This document shows positions 1 to 9,030 of a DNA stretch of 34,800 nt, one piece after another (position 1 is the first letter of the stretch; each line of letters begins with the position of its first letter). The stretch spans positions 1 through 34,800 of the forward strand of contig CAJGCP010000020.1 in assembly GCA_904501885.1 (NCBI GenBank), in the 5' to 3' direction. Both the position numbers and the translations under genes were made by a program. This DNA is from an uncultured Acetatifactor sp. (GTDB lineage Bacteria > Bacillota > Clostridia > Lachnospirales > Lachnospiraceae). A model generated the notes under the pieces. The model did not search any database. It saw nothing but the letters and a program-made list of their open reading frames with translations, and was not told the origin of the DNA.

Positions 1-330
1 CTGCTGACCAGTATTTCTGAAGGACAACCTTTGTCCGTGTTAGAGTCCCTCGCAGCCAAGCGTCCTGCCGTCACAACTGATGTGGGATGCTGTAGTGAAC
101 TTTTGAACGGAAAAGAAGGCGATCCTTACGGCAAGGCGGGGCTATATGTGCCCCCTATGCAGAGAGAAAAATTGGCGGATGCCATGGAAAAACTCTGTGA
201 GTCCAGAGAATTGAGATTGCAAATGGGCGAAGCCGGCCAAAGACGGACGGAAGCATATTTCCAATATCACATTATGTTGACGAAATATAGAGAATTATAC
301 GAAGAGGTAGAAAAGGAATGGCAGGAATAG
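1..330 (+). CDS. PelF-like GT4 glycosyltransferase, C-terminal fragment (5' end outside window)
   Basis: Reading frame 1 is open from the first base, so the gene starts upstream of the window and only about 109 C-terminal residues are visible. The fragment begins LLTSISEGQPLSVLESLAA, which matches the nucleotide-sugar-binding segment of GT4 (GT-B fold) glycosyltransferases, with two Glu seven residues apart. It ends in the usual C-terminal helices. PelF is the cytosolic glycosyltransferase that polymerises the Pel polysaccharide, a GalNAc/GlcNAc-rich polymer in characterised systems. The PelF assignment rests mainly on the next gene being a clear PelG: the two overlap by 13 bases, as in pelFG operons. 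From the fragment alone only GT4 membership is secure. Confidence 0.8.
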   Translation: MLTSISEGQPLSVLESLAAKRPAVTTDVGCCSELLNGKEGDPYGKAGLYVPPMQREKLADAMEKLCESRELRLQMGEAGQRRTEAYFQYHIMLTKYRELYEEVEKEWQE

Positions 331-1811
331 GCTTTGAACTTAAAAAGCTATTTCAGAAAAAGGGTGTATTGAACACCGCCAAGGCGTATGGCTATGCTAC
401 AGTAATCTGTGCCGGCCCTATGTTGCTTGGTATTCTTTTGCTGCTTGGAATTATGGGATTGTGCAGCGTATTTGAAGTTCCGGTGCTTACCCGAGAATTA
501 CTGGTCAGCATGATTACCTATACTTTGCTGTGTTCGGTTTTAGTTACTGCATTTTTCTCCATGGTGGTCACCAGATATGTGGCAGACATGCTGTTTGAGG
601 ATAAAAAGCAGGCTGTGCTGCCGGCATTTTGGGGCTCTACGGTGGTTATGATGTGCGTGGGCAGCGTGCTCTGGGGCATTTTTCTGTGCTTTTCAGGGGC
701 TACATTCCTTCAGGCAATCCTGATGTTTGTGTTGTTTAATGAGCTGATTATTGTTTGGAATGCCATGAGTTTTCTCACTGCCATCAAGGATTACAAAAGT
801 ATTTTTGTTTCATTTTTAACAGCAGTTGCAGTGACGGTGCTTGTGGGAGTATTATTATTGTATCTCCACGTTTCGGCAGTGGAGGGAATTTTGTGTGCTG
901 TCACCATGGGATATGGTGTGATGGTAGTTTGGCATGTGATTTTATTGCATCGCTATTTTCCCCACACGGATCTGGGCGCATTTCTGTTTTTCCGTTGGAT
1001 TGATGAGTTTTTACCCCTGGCCCTTTCCGGACTTTTCATGAATGTGGGAATGTTCTCCCATTTGGTGATTTTATGGTTTTCGGAAATTGGTGTGCAGGTG
1101 CACGGATTGTTTTACGGAGCTCCGTGGCATGATGTGCCGGCCCTGTTGGCGTTTTTGACTGCGCTGATGACCACAGTGAATTTCGTGGTCTCCGTGGAAG
1201 TAAATTTCTATCCGAAATACCGCAATCATTACAGTCTATACAATGACAAGGGTACTATTGGAGACATCAAACAGTCGGAAAAAGAGATGCTTGACACACT
1301 GAAAACGGAAGTGTTCTATACTGCATTGAAACAGCTGCTTTTTACTGCTGTATGCATTGCTTTGGGAGGATATCTCTTGGATATGTTACCTTTAGGGTTC
1401 AACGAGGTAATGCGAGGGTATTTCAGAACTCTTTGTGTGGCTTACGGACTCTATGCCATCGGCAATATGCTGATGTTGATTTTGTTGTATTTTACGGATT
1501 ACAAAGGGGCTTGCCTAACCACCGGTATCTTCGCCGGCGCAACTATTCTATTTACATTGATTAGTATGTTGTTCCCTTCCGTGTTCTATGGCTTTGGATT
1601 TTTGCTGGCCTCCATGCTTTTTGTGTTGGTGACGGCATTCAGATTAGATTATTTTACAAAAAGGCTTCCCTATTATATCCTGGCGGCACAACCGTTGGTT
1701 GCAGAAGACCGCTCGGGCTTCTTTACCCGCATGGGAGTATTTCTGGAAGATCACTTGGAGGATTCTCCAAGGAATGAATTGGAGAGGAGTGAATTAGATG
1801 TTGAAGAATAA
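318..1811 (+). CDS. pelG: PelG-like polysaccharide transporter (MOP-superfamily membrane protein)
   Basis: The 497-residue protein is almost entirely hydrophobic, with roughly 12 predicted membrane helices, and starts MAGIGFELKKLF, the characteristic N-terminus of PelG proteins. PelG is a flippase-like inner-membrane protein that works with PelF to move Pel polymer across the membrane. The start codon lies inside the end of the upstream glycosyltransferase gene (13-base overlap), and its own stop overlaps the CotH gene, so translation is probably coupled along the operon. A hydrophilic stretch around residues 310-335 is a likely cytoplasmic loop. Length and N-terminus fit PelG well; no PelA, PelD or PelE is visible downstream, so those functions must lie upstream of the window or be absent. 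Confidence 0.85.
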   Translation: MAGIGFELKKLFQKKGVLNTAKAYGYATVICAGPMLLGILLLLGIMGLCSVFEVPVLTRELLVSMITYTLLCSVLVTAFFSMVVTRYVADMLFEDKKQAVLPAFWGSTVVMMCVGSVLWGIFLCFSGATFLQAILMFVLFNELIIVWNAMSFLTAIKDYKSIFVSFLTAVAVTVLVGVLLLYLHVSAVEGILCAVTMGYGVMVVWHVILLHRYFPHTDLGAFLFFRWIDEFLPLALSGLFMNVGMFSHLVILWFSEIGVQVHGLFYGAPWHDVPALLAFLTALMTTVNFVVSVEVNFYPKYRNHYSLYNDKGTIGDIKQSEKEMLDTLKTEVFYTALKQLLFTAVCIALGGYLLDMLPLGFNEVMRGYFRTLCVAYGLYAIGNMLMLILLYFTDYKGACLTTGIFAGATILFTLISMLFPSVFYGFGFLLASMLFVLVTAFRLDYFTKRLPYYILAAQPLVAEDRSGFFTRMGVFLEDHLEDSPRNELERSELDVEE

Positions 1812-3555
1812 GTTTCGAACTGTTGCATGGATGGCAGCGATGGCGGTTTCGCTTTGTTCCTGTCAGTTTCAGGAGGCTGCCAACACAGATTTGGGTACGA
1901 AAATAGACAAACAGGAAATAGCGGAATATACCGATATTCATATCAGAGACAAGGACCTGCTCTATGATATGTACGACAATACGGAAATCGTCACTATGTA
2001 TTTGACCATATCCAAAGGAAATGAGGGAGAAGGCACCAATCACACTTGGGAAGAAATCAACACCTATTCGGTCTACGATTATGACTATATGGGCGTGGAC
2101 CGCTATAAGGTGGCGGGACTTTTGCAAGTGGGAAATGAAGAGGGCCTGATTCCCGGAGAATTGGGCTATGGACAGGTTGCTCCGAACAGTATCGTGCAGA
2201 TCAGAGGTCAGTCCTCCAGCCGAAATCCTCAGAAAAATTATAAAATTGCGGTCAAAGATAATAAAGGTGACTGGCGCGGACAGACCACCATTGCGTTGAA
2301 CAAGCATATGGGCGAAGGATTACGCTTCCGTAATAAACTAGCCTATGACCTGCTGACCCATGTGGATGAACTGATGAGTTTGCGGACCACCTTTGTACAT
2401 CTTTATGTGAAGGATACTACAGCGGGACCGGGAGCCAAGTTTGAGGATTACGGCATTTATACCCAGGTGGAACAATTGAATAAAACTGCCCTGAAAGCGC
2501 ATGGCTTAGATAATAGAGGCCACTTGTACAAAGTCAACTACTGCGAATTCTATCGCTATGAGGATATTATCGTATTAAAGGATGACCCGCGCTATGATTT
2601 AAAGAAGTTTGAAGAAATTTTGGAAGTGAAGGGCGACGACGATCATAGCAAATTGATCCGTATGCTGGAAAAGGTAAATGATTTTTCCATACCTATTGAG
2701 GAAGTTTTGGAAGAGCATTTCGATATAGAGAATGTGGCTTATTGGATGGCATTTAATCTGATACTGGGCAATGTAGATACCCAGAGCCGAAATTTCTATA
2801 TCTACAGCCCGCAAAACACAGAGCGTTGGTACATTTACCCTTGGGATAATGATGCAATGATGCGTCGCTTGGAATATCAGTATTTGGGCAGAGTGGACTA
2901 TGAGGCTTGGGAGAGCGGTATCAGCAACTATTGGGGAAATGTGCTTTTCCAGAGATGCTTGAAATCTGAAACATTCCGACAGGCATTGGATGATGCGATG
3001 CAGGATTTGAGGCAGCTGTTCACCCCGGAATTGATCAATTCTTATGTAGAAACCTACGCGACGTTGCTGAAGCCACTGGTTTACCGTGGTCGAGATATGT
3101 TGAATGCACCACTTACACCCGCAGAATATGACCTTGTGGTAGCCGGCTTCAATGACGAACTTAAGGACAACTATAAGCGGTATGAAGATTCCTTGAAGAA
3201 GCCGATGCCCTTTTATATCGGCAATCCTTATGAGGATGGAGAAAAATATACGGTGGAGTGGGAAGGCTCCTATGACCTACAAGGAGAAGATGTCACCTAT
3301 ACCTTTGAACTTGACACGGAGTACGGATTCCGGGATCCCATTTTTGTGGCAACGGATTTGGATATTCCTACGGTGAGTTTTGACAAACTGCCGGCAGGGC
3401 AATATTTTATGCGTGTGGAGGCCACTAATGAAAGCGGGCAGAGTCAATATGCCTTTGACTATTACCGTCTCGACCTTGGTAAGATTTATGGTACCAAGAG
3501 CTTCTTTGTAGATGAAGACGGCAATATTGTGGAGGATGTATATGTCGAAGACTGA
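1798..3555 (+). CDS. CotH-family protein kinase, predicted surface lipoprotein
   Basis: The 585-residue protein begins with a short basic stretch and a hydrophobic segment ending L-C-S-C, a lipobox that would place Cys22 at the processed N-terminus and anchor the protein outside the membrane. The kinase-like part follows: RGQSSSR starting at Arg136, a segment around residues 180-200 with FRNKLAYDLL, the LGNVDTQSRNF motif with Asp327, and YPWDNDAMM with Asp350 and Asp352. These correspond to the conserved Asp motifs of CotH spore-coat kinases, so catalytic residues appear intact. Residues about 470-575 look like an immunoglobulin/Fn3-type beta domain. The gene overlaps pelG by 14 bases and the upstream end of the VTC gene. 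Kinase activity is inferred; the target is unknown, and an extracellular kinase needs an explained ATP source. Confidence 0.82.
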   Translation: MLKNKFRTVAWMAAMAVSLCSCQFQEAANTDLGTKIDKQEIAEYTDIHIRDKDLLYDMYDNTEIVTMYLTISKGNEGEGTNHTWEEINTYSVYDYDYMGVDRYKVAGLLQVGNEEGLIPGELGYGQVAPNSIVQIRGQSSSRNPQKNYKIAVKDNKGDWRGQTTIALNKHMGEGLRFRNKLAYDLLTHVDELMSLRTTFVHLYVKDTTAGPGAKFEDYGIYTQVEQLNKTALKAHGLDNRGHLYKVNYCEFYRYEDIIVLKDDPRYDLKKFEEILEVKGDDDHSKLIRMLEKVNDFSIPIEEVLEEHFDIENVAYWMAFNLILGNVDTQSRNFYIYSPQNTERWYIYPWDNDAMMRRLEYQYLGRVDYEAWESGISNYWGNVLFQRCLKSETFRQALDDAMQDLRQLFTPELINSYVETYATLLKPLVYRGRDMLNAPLTPAEYDLVVAGFNDELKDNYKRYEDSLKKPMPFYIGNPYEDGEKYTVEWEGSYDLQGEDVTYTFELDTEYGFRDPIFVATDLDIPTVSFDKLPAGQYFMRVEATNESGQSQYAFDYYRLDLGKIYGTKSFFVDEDGNIVEDVYVED

Positions 3556-4264
3556 GAGATATAGAAATGAGTGGAAATATCTCATAGACACGGCGCAAAA
3601 GGAAGTCATCTGCAAGAGATTGGATCCACTGTTAAAATTAGACAAGCATGCCCAGGACGGCGGCTATATGATACGAAGTCTCTATTTTGACGATTACTAT
3701 CAATCTGCCTACGAGGAAAAAGATGCCGGAGTGTTGCGACGAAAAAAATATCGCATCCGCATTTACAACTGTGGTGATGCCAGCATCAAATTAGAGCGGA
3801 AAAAGAAATTTGGGGCGTACATATATAAGGAGGCTGCGAAGCTAACCAAGGATGAGGTGTACAAAATCCTGGACGGCGATTACGAGTTCCTGCTCCATAA
3901 GGAGGAGTCTCTTCTACGGGAATTTTACGTGGAATGTGTCAGCAATGTGATGCGTCCTCGTACTATTGTGGATTATGACAGAGAGCCTTGGATTCTAGAT
4001 GAGGGAACGGTTCGTATTACTTTTGATATGGATGTAAGGGCGGCCATCGGAAGCTTTGATATATTTGATCCTACATTGCCCGCGTTACCCGTGTTGGAGC
4101 CGGGAAAGTGTGTTATGGAAGTAAAGTTTACTGAGTTTTTGCCCCAATTTGTACGGGAAGTATTACCGGATCGCGGTAGCGAATTTACGGCGGTGTCGAA
4201 ATACGTGCTGTGCTATGAAAAAACAGAATACATGAACAGTTTTAAATACTGGTATGAGAATTAA
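3542..4264 (+). CDS. VTC-domain protein (polyphosphate polymerase-type catalytic fold)
   Basis: The start at 3542 is chosen because GGAGG at 3531-3535 sits 6 bases upstream; an in-frame ATG at 3512 has no comparable site. The 240-residue product is a stand-alone VTC domain, the tunnel fold that makes polyphosphate from ATP in the yeast vacuolar transporter chaperone. The tunnel's basic residues are visible: Arg8 and Lys12, Arg45 next to LYFDD, the cluster Arg66-Arg73, Lys83/Lys87 with Glu85, Arg147, Arg158, and Glu193 with Lys195 in the MEVKF motif. No signal peptide or membrane segment is seen, so it is cytosolic. It overlaps the CotH gene by 14 bases and precedes a DUF4956 membrane protein, a known neighbourhood for bacterial VTC proteins. 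Substrate and product here are not established. Confidence 0.83.
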   Translation: MSKTERYRNEWKYLIDTAQKEVICKRLDPLLKLDKHAQDGGYMIRSLYFDDYYQSAYEEKDAGVLRRKKYRIRIYNCGDASIKLERKKKFGAYIYKEAAKLTKDEVYKILDGDYEFLLHKEESLLREFYVECVSNVMRPRTIVDYDREPWILDEGTVRITFDMDVRAAIGSFDIFDPTLPALPVLEPGKCVMEVKFTEFLPQFVREVLPDRGSEFTAVSKYVLCYEKTEYMNSFKYWYEN

Positions 4265-4277
4265 TGGAGGGAATAAG

Positions 4278-4949
4278 ATGAGTGTTCAGGACATGATTAA
4301 AAATTCCATTTTGGAATCCGGCGCCTTTGACGGTGCCAGCATCACCAGCATCGGATTAGGACTTGTGACAGCAGTTTTGATGGGTGCAGTGATTTATTTG
4401 ATTTATAGTAAGTTTTATGTGGGAGTCATCTATTCCCGTAGTTTCGCAATTACCTTGGTGGGTATGACGGTGTTGACTGCAATGGTAACACTGGCTATCA
4501 GTACAAACATTGTGATTTCCTTAGGTATGGTTGGTGCGTTGTCCATCGTCCGTTTCCGTACCGCAGTCAAAGATCCTTTGGATTTGCTGTATCTGTTCTG
4601 GGCCATTACCACAGGTATTACTTCCGGTGCGGGCATGTATATGCTGGTGGTTGTTACTGCTGTGGTGATGATTGGTATGATTATGATTTTCTATAGCAAG
4701 CAGCAAAAAGGTCGCATTTATATCGCAGTGATTCACTATGTGGGTGAGGAGGCCGGAGATAATATTCTCCGTGCTTTCGGAAAGATGAAGTATTTTGTGA
4801 AATCGAAAACTGTCCGTAAGGGTAAAACTGAAATGGCGGTAGAGGTATATTGTAAGGATAACGATATGTTCTTCTTGGATAAGATTCGTGATGTTGAGGG
4901 CGTAGAAGACGCCACCTTGATTCAGTATAATGGAGAGTACCATGGATAA
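4278..4949 (+). CDS. DUF4956 integral membrane protein
   Basis: The start at 4278 follows GGAGG at 4266-4270 with a 7-base gap; an upstream in-frame ATG at 4254 lies within the previous gene. The 223-residue protein has several membrane helices (roughly residues 25-44, 56-76, 78-90 and 102-137) and a soluble C-terminal alpha/beta region of about 80 residues. The segment LSIVRFRTAVKDPLDLL at residues 88-104, with Arg92, Arg94 and Lys98-Asp99-Pro100, is the conserved core of DUF4956. This family regularly accompanies CotH and VTC proteins; a membrane partner or channel role has been guessed but is not proven. Its last bases overlap the next gene's start. Confidence 0.82.
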   Translation: MSVQDMIKNSILESGAFDGASITSIGLGLVTAVLMGAVIYLIYSKFYVGVIYSRSFAITLVGMTVLTAMVTLAISTNIVISLGMVGALSIVRFRTAVKDPLDLLYLFWAITTGITSGAGMYMLVVVTAVVMIGMIMIFYSKQQKGRIYIAVIHYVGEEAGDNILRAFGKMKYFVKSKTVRKGKTEMAVEVYCKDNDMFFLDKIRDVEGVEDATLIQYNGEYHG

Positions 4950-6660
4950 TTTTTTAAAGACAGACAAAGGATTTGAAACCACGTTGAAACTGGTGGAGAC
5001 CATCAACCGCTCCACCGACGATTATCTTTTTGTTTGGGATATCCCTGCAGATAAAAGATGGTTTTATGGGAATGTTGGAGAGGAATATGCTCTTTGTGAA
5101 GACGGCCGGAGACCCATCAGAACAGAGGAAATGCTTTCCGTGGTGTACCCACCCGATGTAGAAGGGGTAGCGGAAAGTTTGCGGGATATTGTGATGGGCA
5201 GAAGTGACGATCATAATAGGGACTATCGCTGGGTCAATCGTCAGGGCGAACGGGTCTGGGTAAACTGTCACGGCACAGTCATCCGGGATGAGAAGGGAAA
5301 TCCTTATTTGATGTTAGGTAGGGTTTCCGAAGAAAACCTGCGTCACTTATACAATCCTATCACCAGTTTGTGGAATAAAGTCAAGTTACAGCAGGATCTG
5401 AAAAATGTGCTGGCGCAAAGTAATGGATATTTGGTATATATGGACGTGGACAATCTGGCAGCCATTAATCTGGCCCATGGCAGGGCATATGGCGATGGGT
5501 TGCTTCGTGATGTGGCAGAGTTTTTGGAAAGAGAGCTTGGTACAAAGAATGCGTATCATGTGGACCATAATTATTTCGGCGCGGTGATGCATGTGAATTG
5601 TGAACAGGAAGTATTGGATTTTTATCGGAGACTTTCTTCGGATATGCAGGGGAAATGTACACTGACTGCCGGTGTAGTGCCTATTTCGAATCAGTTGTTC
5701 TTGGATGAAATGCAAATTTTGGATGCGGCTAATATGACCTTGAAGAAAGCCAAGCAGATATCCGACAATCGCATGGAGTTCTTTTCCGCTGAGGATTTGG
5801 CTCAGAGAGTCACTCATCTGGCACTACTGGAGGATATGAAACAAAGTATTGAAAATGGATACGAGGGCTTTGAAGTGTATTACCAGCCCCAGGTTCGTGC
5901 AGGAAGTTATGAAATATATGGAGTGGAAGCGCTGTTGCGTTATACCTCTAAGGAGAGGGGAATGGTATTTCCCAATGAGTTTATCCCTGTGTTGGAGCAA
6001 TCCAGACTGATTCATCAGGTTGGCATATGGGTGTTGGACCAGGCTTTGAAACAATGTAGAGAATGGCGCACAGTAGTGCCCGATTTACGGATTAGTGTCA
6101 ATTTCTCTCCTTTACAATTTGAAGATCCTGATTTGGCAGAAAAGATTATCGGCGCACTGAGAACAGCGGACTTAGAAGGGGAGGCCTTGACGGTGGAATT
6201 CACTGAGTCCATGGAGGTGCAACACAGCGAGCAGTTACATCTTACCATCGAAGCACTGAAAAATTACAATATCAGTTTTGCCATTGATGACTTCGGTACC
6301 GGGTATTCCAATCTGGGATACTTGAAGCAGTTAAACATAGACGAAATTAAGATTGACCGTGTCTTTGTGAAAGGGATTGAGAAGGATACTTACAATCACA
6401 AATTGGTTAGCAATGTGTTGGAGTTTGCAAGAGTAAATTCCATCCGCACCTGCTGCGAGGGTGTAGAAAACATGGAAGAACTGGTGACATTAGAGGTGTT
6501 ATTCCCGGATGTCATACAGGGATATTTGTTTGACAAGCCGAATTGCGCGGAGGTCATTGAACGGACCTATATATGTTCCCACACCGCGGAATATGTGGCA
6601 AGGCAGCAGTTTATAGAGAAAATTCGGGAGTATAAATTAAATTATACGGGAGTGAATTGA
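4942..6660 (+). CDS. PAS - degenerate GGDEF - EAL cyclic-di-GMP phosphodiesterase
   Basis: Start taken at 4942 (GGAGAG at 4932-4937, 4-base gap, 8-base overlap with DUF4956); ATG 4930 is an alternative. The 572-residue soluble protein has a PAS_3-like sensor domain (about residues 20-130), a GGDEF-fold domain (about 140-275) whose signature is replaced by DHNYFG near residue 208, so cyclase activity is unlikely, and an EAL domain (about 300-560). The EAL motif is intact at Glu329-Ala330-Leu331, with the metal-binding Asn in VNFSP, Glu in EFTES, Asp449-Asp450 in DDFGTG, Lys in KIDRVF and Glu in EGVEN. It should therefore hydrolyse c-di-GMP, with the degenerate GGDEF possibly a GTP or dimerisation module. 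Placed directly before a cyclase, it probably tunes the local c-di-GMP signal controlling polysaccharide output. Confidence 0.88.
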   Translation: MDNFLKTDKGFETTLKLVETINRSTDDYLFVWDIPADKRWFYGNVGEEYALCEDGRRPIRTEEMLSVVYPPDVEGVAESLRDIVMGRSDDHNRDYRWVNRQGERVWVNCHGTVIRDEKGNPYLMLGRVSEENLRHLYNPITSLWNKVKLQQDLKNVLAQSNGYLVYMDVDNLAAINLAHGRAYGDGLLRDVAEFLERELGTKNAYHVDHNYFGAVMHVNCEQEVLDFYRRLSSDMQGKCTLTAGVVPISNQLFLDEMQILDAANMTLKKAKQISDNRMEFFSAEDLAQRVTHLALLEDMKQSIENGYEGFEVYYQPQVRAGSYEIYGVEALLRYTSKERGMVFPNEFIPVLEQSRLIHQVGIWVLDQALKQCREWRTVVPDLRISVNFSPLQFEDPDLAEKIIGALRTADLEGEALTVEFTESMEVQHSEQLHLTIEALKNYNISFAIDDFGTGYSNLGYLKQLNIDEIKIDRVFVKGIEKDTYNHKLVSNVLEFARVNSIRTCCEGVENMEELVTLEVLFPDVIQGYLFDKPNCAEVIERTYICSHTAEYVARQQFIEKIREYKLNYTGVN

Positions 6661-6661
6661 A

Positions 6662-8962
6662 ATGGCAATTATATACGGAAAGAAAAAACGTAGACAGAAT
6701 AATATCATATTTACACTCGTTACTACACTTCTCATATGTACAATTTTTGCAGTGACGGTAAGTAGTTTCTATCAGGACGCAAAAGAAGAAGCCTACGAGA
6801 TGCTTCACATTCAAACGAAACAGATTAAGGATGACCTTGTTTTGCAATTAAAATCTGATAGGGAAAATTTAGCAACCATGGCTAACTTTGCAGCCAAATT
6901 GCATGAAAATGGAGAGGATTATGATTATATCTTCGATGCTTTTAATCCCATCGGTATGATTTCCGGCATTGGAGTATTAGAGCCGGACGGAACATTTGTA
7001 ACCAAAGTCGGGTCCATGAATATCGCTGATAAGATTTCCTATGAAGAGGAACTAGCCAAAGGAGAATATATCAGTGGACGAGTGGAGGATATTACCAGAG
7101 AAGGACAACAGATTGTGAGAAGTGCGGTGCCTATCATATCCGGGGGAGAAAGTATAGGTATTTTATACGGCGTCATCAAACTGGATGTGATCAACGAAAA
7201 GTACGGTCGCATGGCAAAGGAACTGGATGCCCAATTGTTTGTTTATGATAAGGAGACAGGCAAGTTTCTTATCGATACCATCGATAAGAATCCCGGTGCT
7301 TTATCCAATTTTGCCACCAGAGTTTACAATGATGACTATTCTTATGATAAATTGGTGACGCAGGACAATGGGTATTCCTCTTTCAAGTCGATTTTGACGG
7401 GAGAAGATTTATACATTCACTATTCCACCATCGAGGATTTCGATTGGGGAATTATGATGGCAAGATATGAGACCCAGGTGTTTAATAAAACCCATCATTT
7501 ATCAAGATTGCTGGCGAAGACCTTTGGAGCGATGGCTATTGCAGTCACTCTATATTTCATTGTGATTATGAAGAAGGAGAGAAGCAAGACTTACATCACT
7601 ACACAGGCATCTAATATCCGTAAAATGTTATTGGAAGCAAACCGGGAAAACAAGAATGTGTATGAGGCACTGAAAACAATTCGGGAAATTGCCATGGCAA
7701 GGTCGGCTTTCTATGTGGATACGGATGGAGAGGATTACAACGATATCCAGTCGGCACTCTCGGGAGAACTGCTGGTAGAGGGCGAGAGAACCTATTTTGT
7801 CAGTGAGATTTTCCGTTATGCCGTGGACCTTTATAATCTTAAACATCTGCCTTTGGCGATGATGACCATTGTACCGGGCAGTCATATGATGAAGACCAAT
7901 CCCAAATTGTATGAGTTTATGTCCATGCATCATATCACCGATGTGACTGTGGCAATTATCACAGACAAAAATAACCACATTGGAATATTAGGAACCATCA
8001 ATAACCGCAAAAATCAAATTATCCGAAATCTGTTAGAGGAGATTGCGGTATGTTTTTCCATCGCGATTTTCAATAAAAAACATTTGAAGAAAACGGAACA
8101 GGCTGCCACAACAGATGCTCTTACAGGAGCTCAGAATCGTGTGGCTTATAAGAGGGATGTGGTGCAGTTTGATGAGGAAAAACCGGAGCAATTCTCCTGC
8201 CTCTATGTTGATGTGAATGAATTGCATGCACGCAATAACAAGTATGGACATGCGGCCGGCGATGAAATGCTGATTTTTATTGCAAATACTTTAAAGGATG
8301 TTTTTTACGGGCATCATATTTACCGCATGGGTGGAGACGAGTTTTTGGTGTTTGCCAAAAATGTAAAGCAGGACGATATCAAAGAATCCATTGAAACCTT
8401 TATAGATCAGCTCAAGAGTGTGAACTATAATGTGGCAATTGGTATGTCGTATAGGACACAGAACATGAACTGCGAGGAGATGGTGCGTGAGGCAGAGGTC
8501 CGGATGTACGAAGCCAAAGCTCGTTATTATCAGAATAAAGAGAATGCAAGTGTTGCACAGGAAGAAGAGAATAACTATGTGCGGACAAAAACGGGCATTC
8601 GGGAAATTGATACTATGTTGTCCGTGCTCAAGGAACATTACAACGGTATTTACAGGGTCTCTTTGGATACCGACAGTGCCCACAGAATCCTAATGCCTGG
8701 TTATCTGCACTACAACGAGAATGAAAACAACTTTTCGAAGTTGCTTTCAAAGTATATTGAGGAGATGGTACATCCTGATTTTCATAGGACAGTCAGCAGT
8801 TTCCTGAACTACGATGCATTGAAACAGCAAATGATGGAGGGAAGTATCCCCCATACCACATTCAAAAAAGTCAATGGTGAGACCGTTGTTTTAAGTGTGT
8901 ATAAGCTGGAAGAGGAAACCGCGAATCCTCAGGAGACATTATGGGTATTTGCGAAGGGATAA
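6662..8962 (+). CDS. Membrane dCache-GGDEF diguanylate cyclase with C-terminal PAS-like domain
   Basis: The 766-residue protein has a short basic cytoplasmic tip, a membrane helix near residues 13-35, an extracellular sensor of about 235 residues that fits a double-Cache ligand-binding fold, a second helix near 285-305, a linker/GAF-like region (about 310-480), and a GGDEF domain whose signature is intact at Gly557-Gly558-Asp559-Glu560-Phe561, preceded by the NNKYGHAAGDEML substrate segment. It should make c-di-GMP from two GTP. The RxxD inhibitory site normally five residues before GGDEF is absent (FYGH there), so product inhibition is probably lost. A further domain at about 640-760 resembles a PAS fold. 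It follows the phosphodiesterase stop by one base, the last gene of the polysaccharide operon. Confidence 0.88.
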   Translation: MAIIYGKKKRRQNNIIFTLVTTLLICTIFAVTVSSFYQDAKEEAYEMLHIQTKQIKDDLVLQLKSDRENLATMANFAAKLHENGEDYDYIFDAFNPIGMISGIGVLEPDGTFVTKVGSMNIADKISYEEELAKGEYISGRVEDITREGQQIVRSAVPIISGGESIGILYGVIKLDVINEKYGRMAKELDAQLFVYDKETGKFLIDTIDKNPGALSNFATRVYNDDYSYDKLVTQDNGYSSFKSILTGEDLYIHYSTIEDFDWGIMMARYETQVFNKTHHLSRLLAKTFGAMAIAVTLYFIVIMKKERSKTYITTQASNIRKMLLEANRENKNVYEALKTIREIAMARSAFYVDTDGEDYNDIQSALSGELLVEGERTYFVSEIFRYAVDLYNLKHLPLAMMTIVPGSHMMKTNPKLYEFMSMHHITDVTVAIITDKNNHIGILGTINNRKNQIIRNLLEEIAVCFSIAIFNKKHLKKTEQAATTDALTGAQNRVAYKRDVVQFDEEKPEQFSCLYVDVNELHARNNKYGHAAGDEMLIFIANTLKDVFYGHHIYRMGGDEFLVFAKNVKQDDIKESIETFIDQLKSVNYNVAIGMSYRTQNMNCEEMVREAEVRMYEAKARYYQNKENASVAQEEENNYVRTKTGIREIDTMLSVLKEHYNGIYRVSLDTDSAHRILMPGYLHYNENENNFSKLLSKYIEEMVHPDFHRTVSSFLNYDALKQQMMEGSIPHTTFKKVNGETVVLSVYKLEEETANPQETLWVFAKG

Positions 8963-8997
8963 AAAACCGCAATACGCTAAGAAAAGCCAATCTAATC

Positions 8998-9027
8998 TTG
9001 ACAATCGTACCAATTTACATCTATAAT
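8998..9027 (+). promoter_or_regulatory. Consensus sigma-A promoter of the ileS leader
   Basis: TTGACA at 8998-9003 and TATAAT at 9022-9027 are both perfect matches to the housekeeping consensus, separated by 18 bases. The promoter lies 36 bases past the diguanylate cyclase stop and upstream of the T-box leader, so ileS has its own strong transcription start near 9034. No terminator hairpin was seen between the cyclase gene and this promoter. Confidence 0.85.
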
Positions 9028-9030
9028 AAG

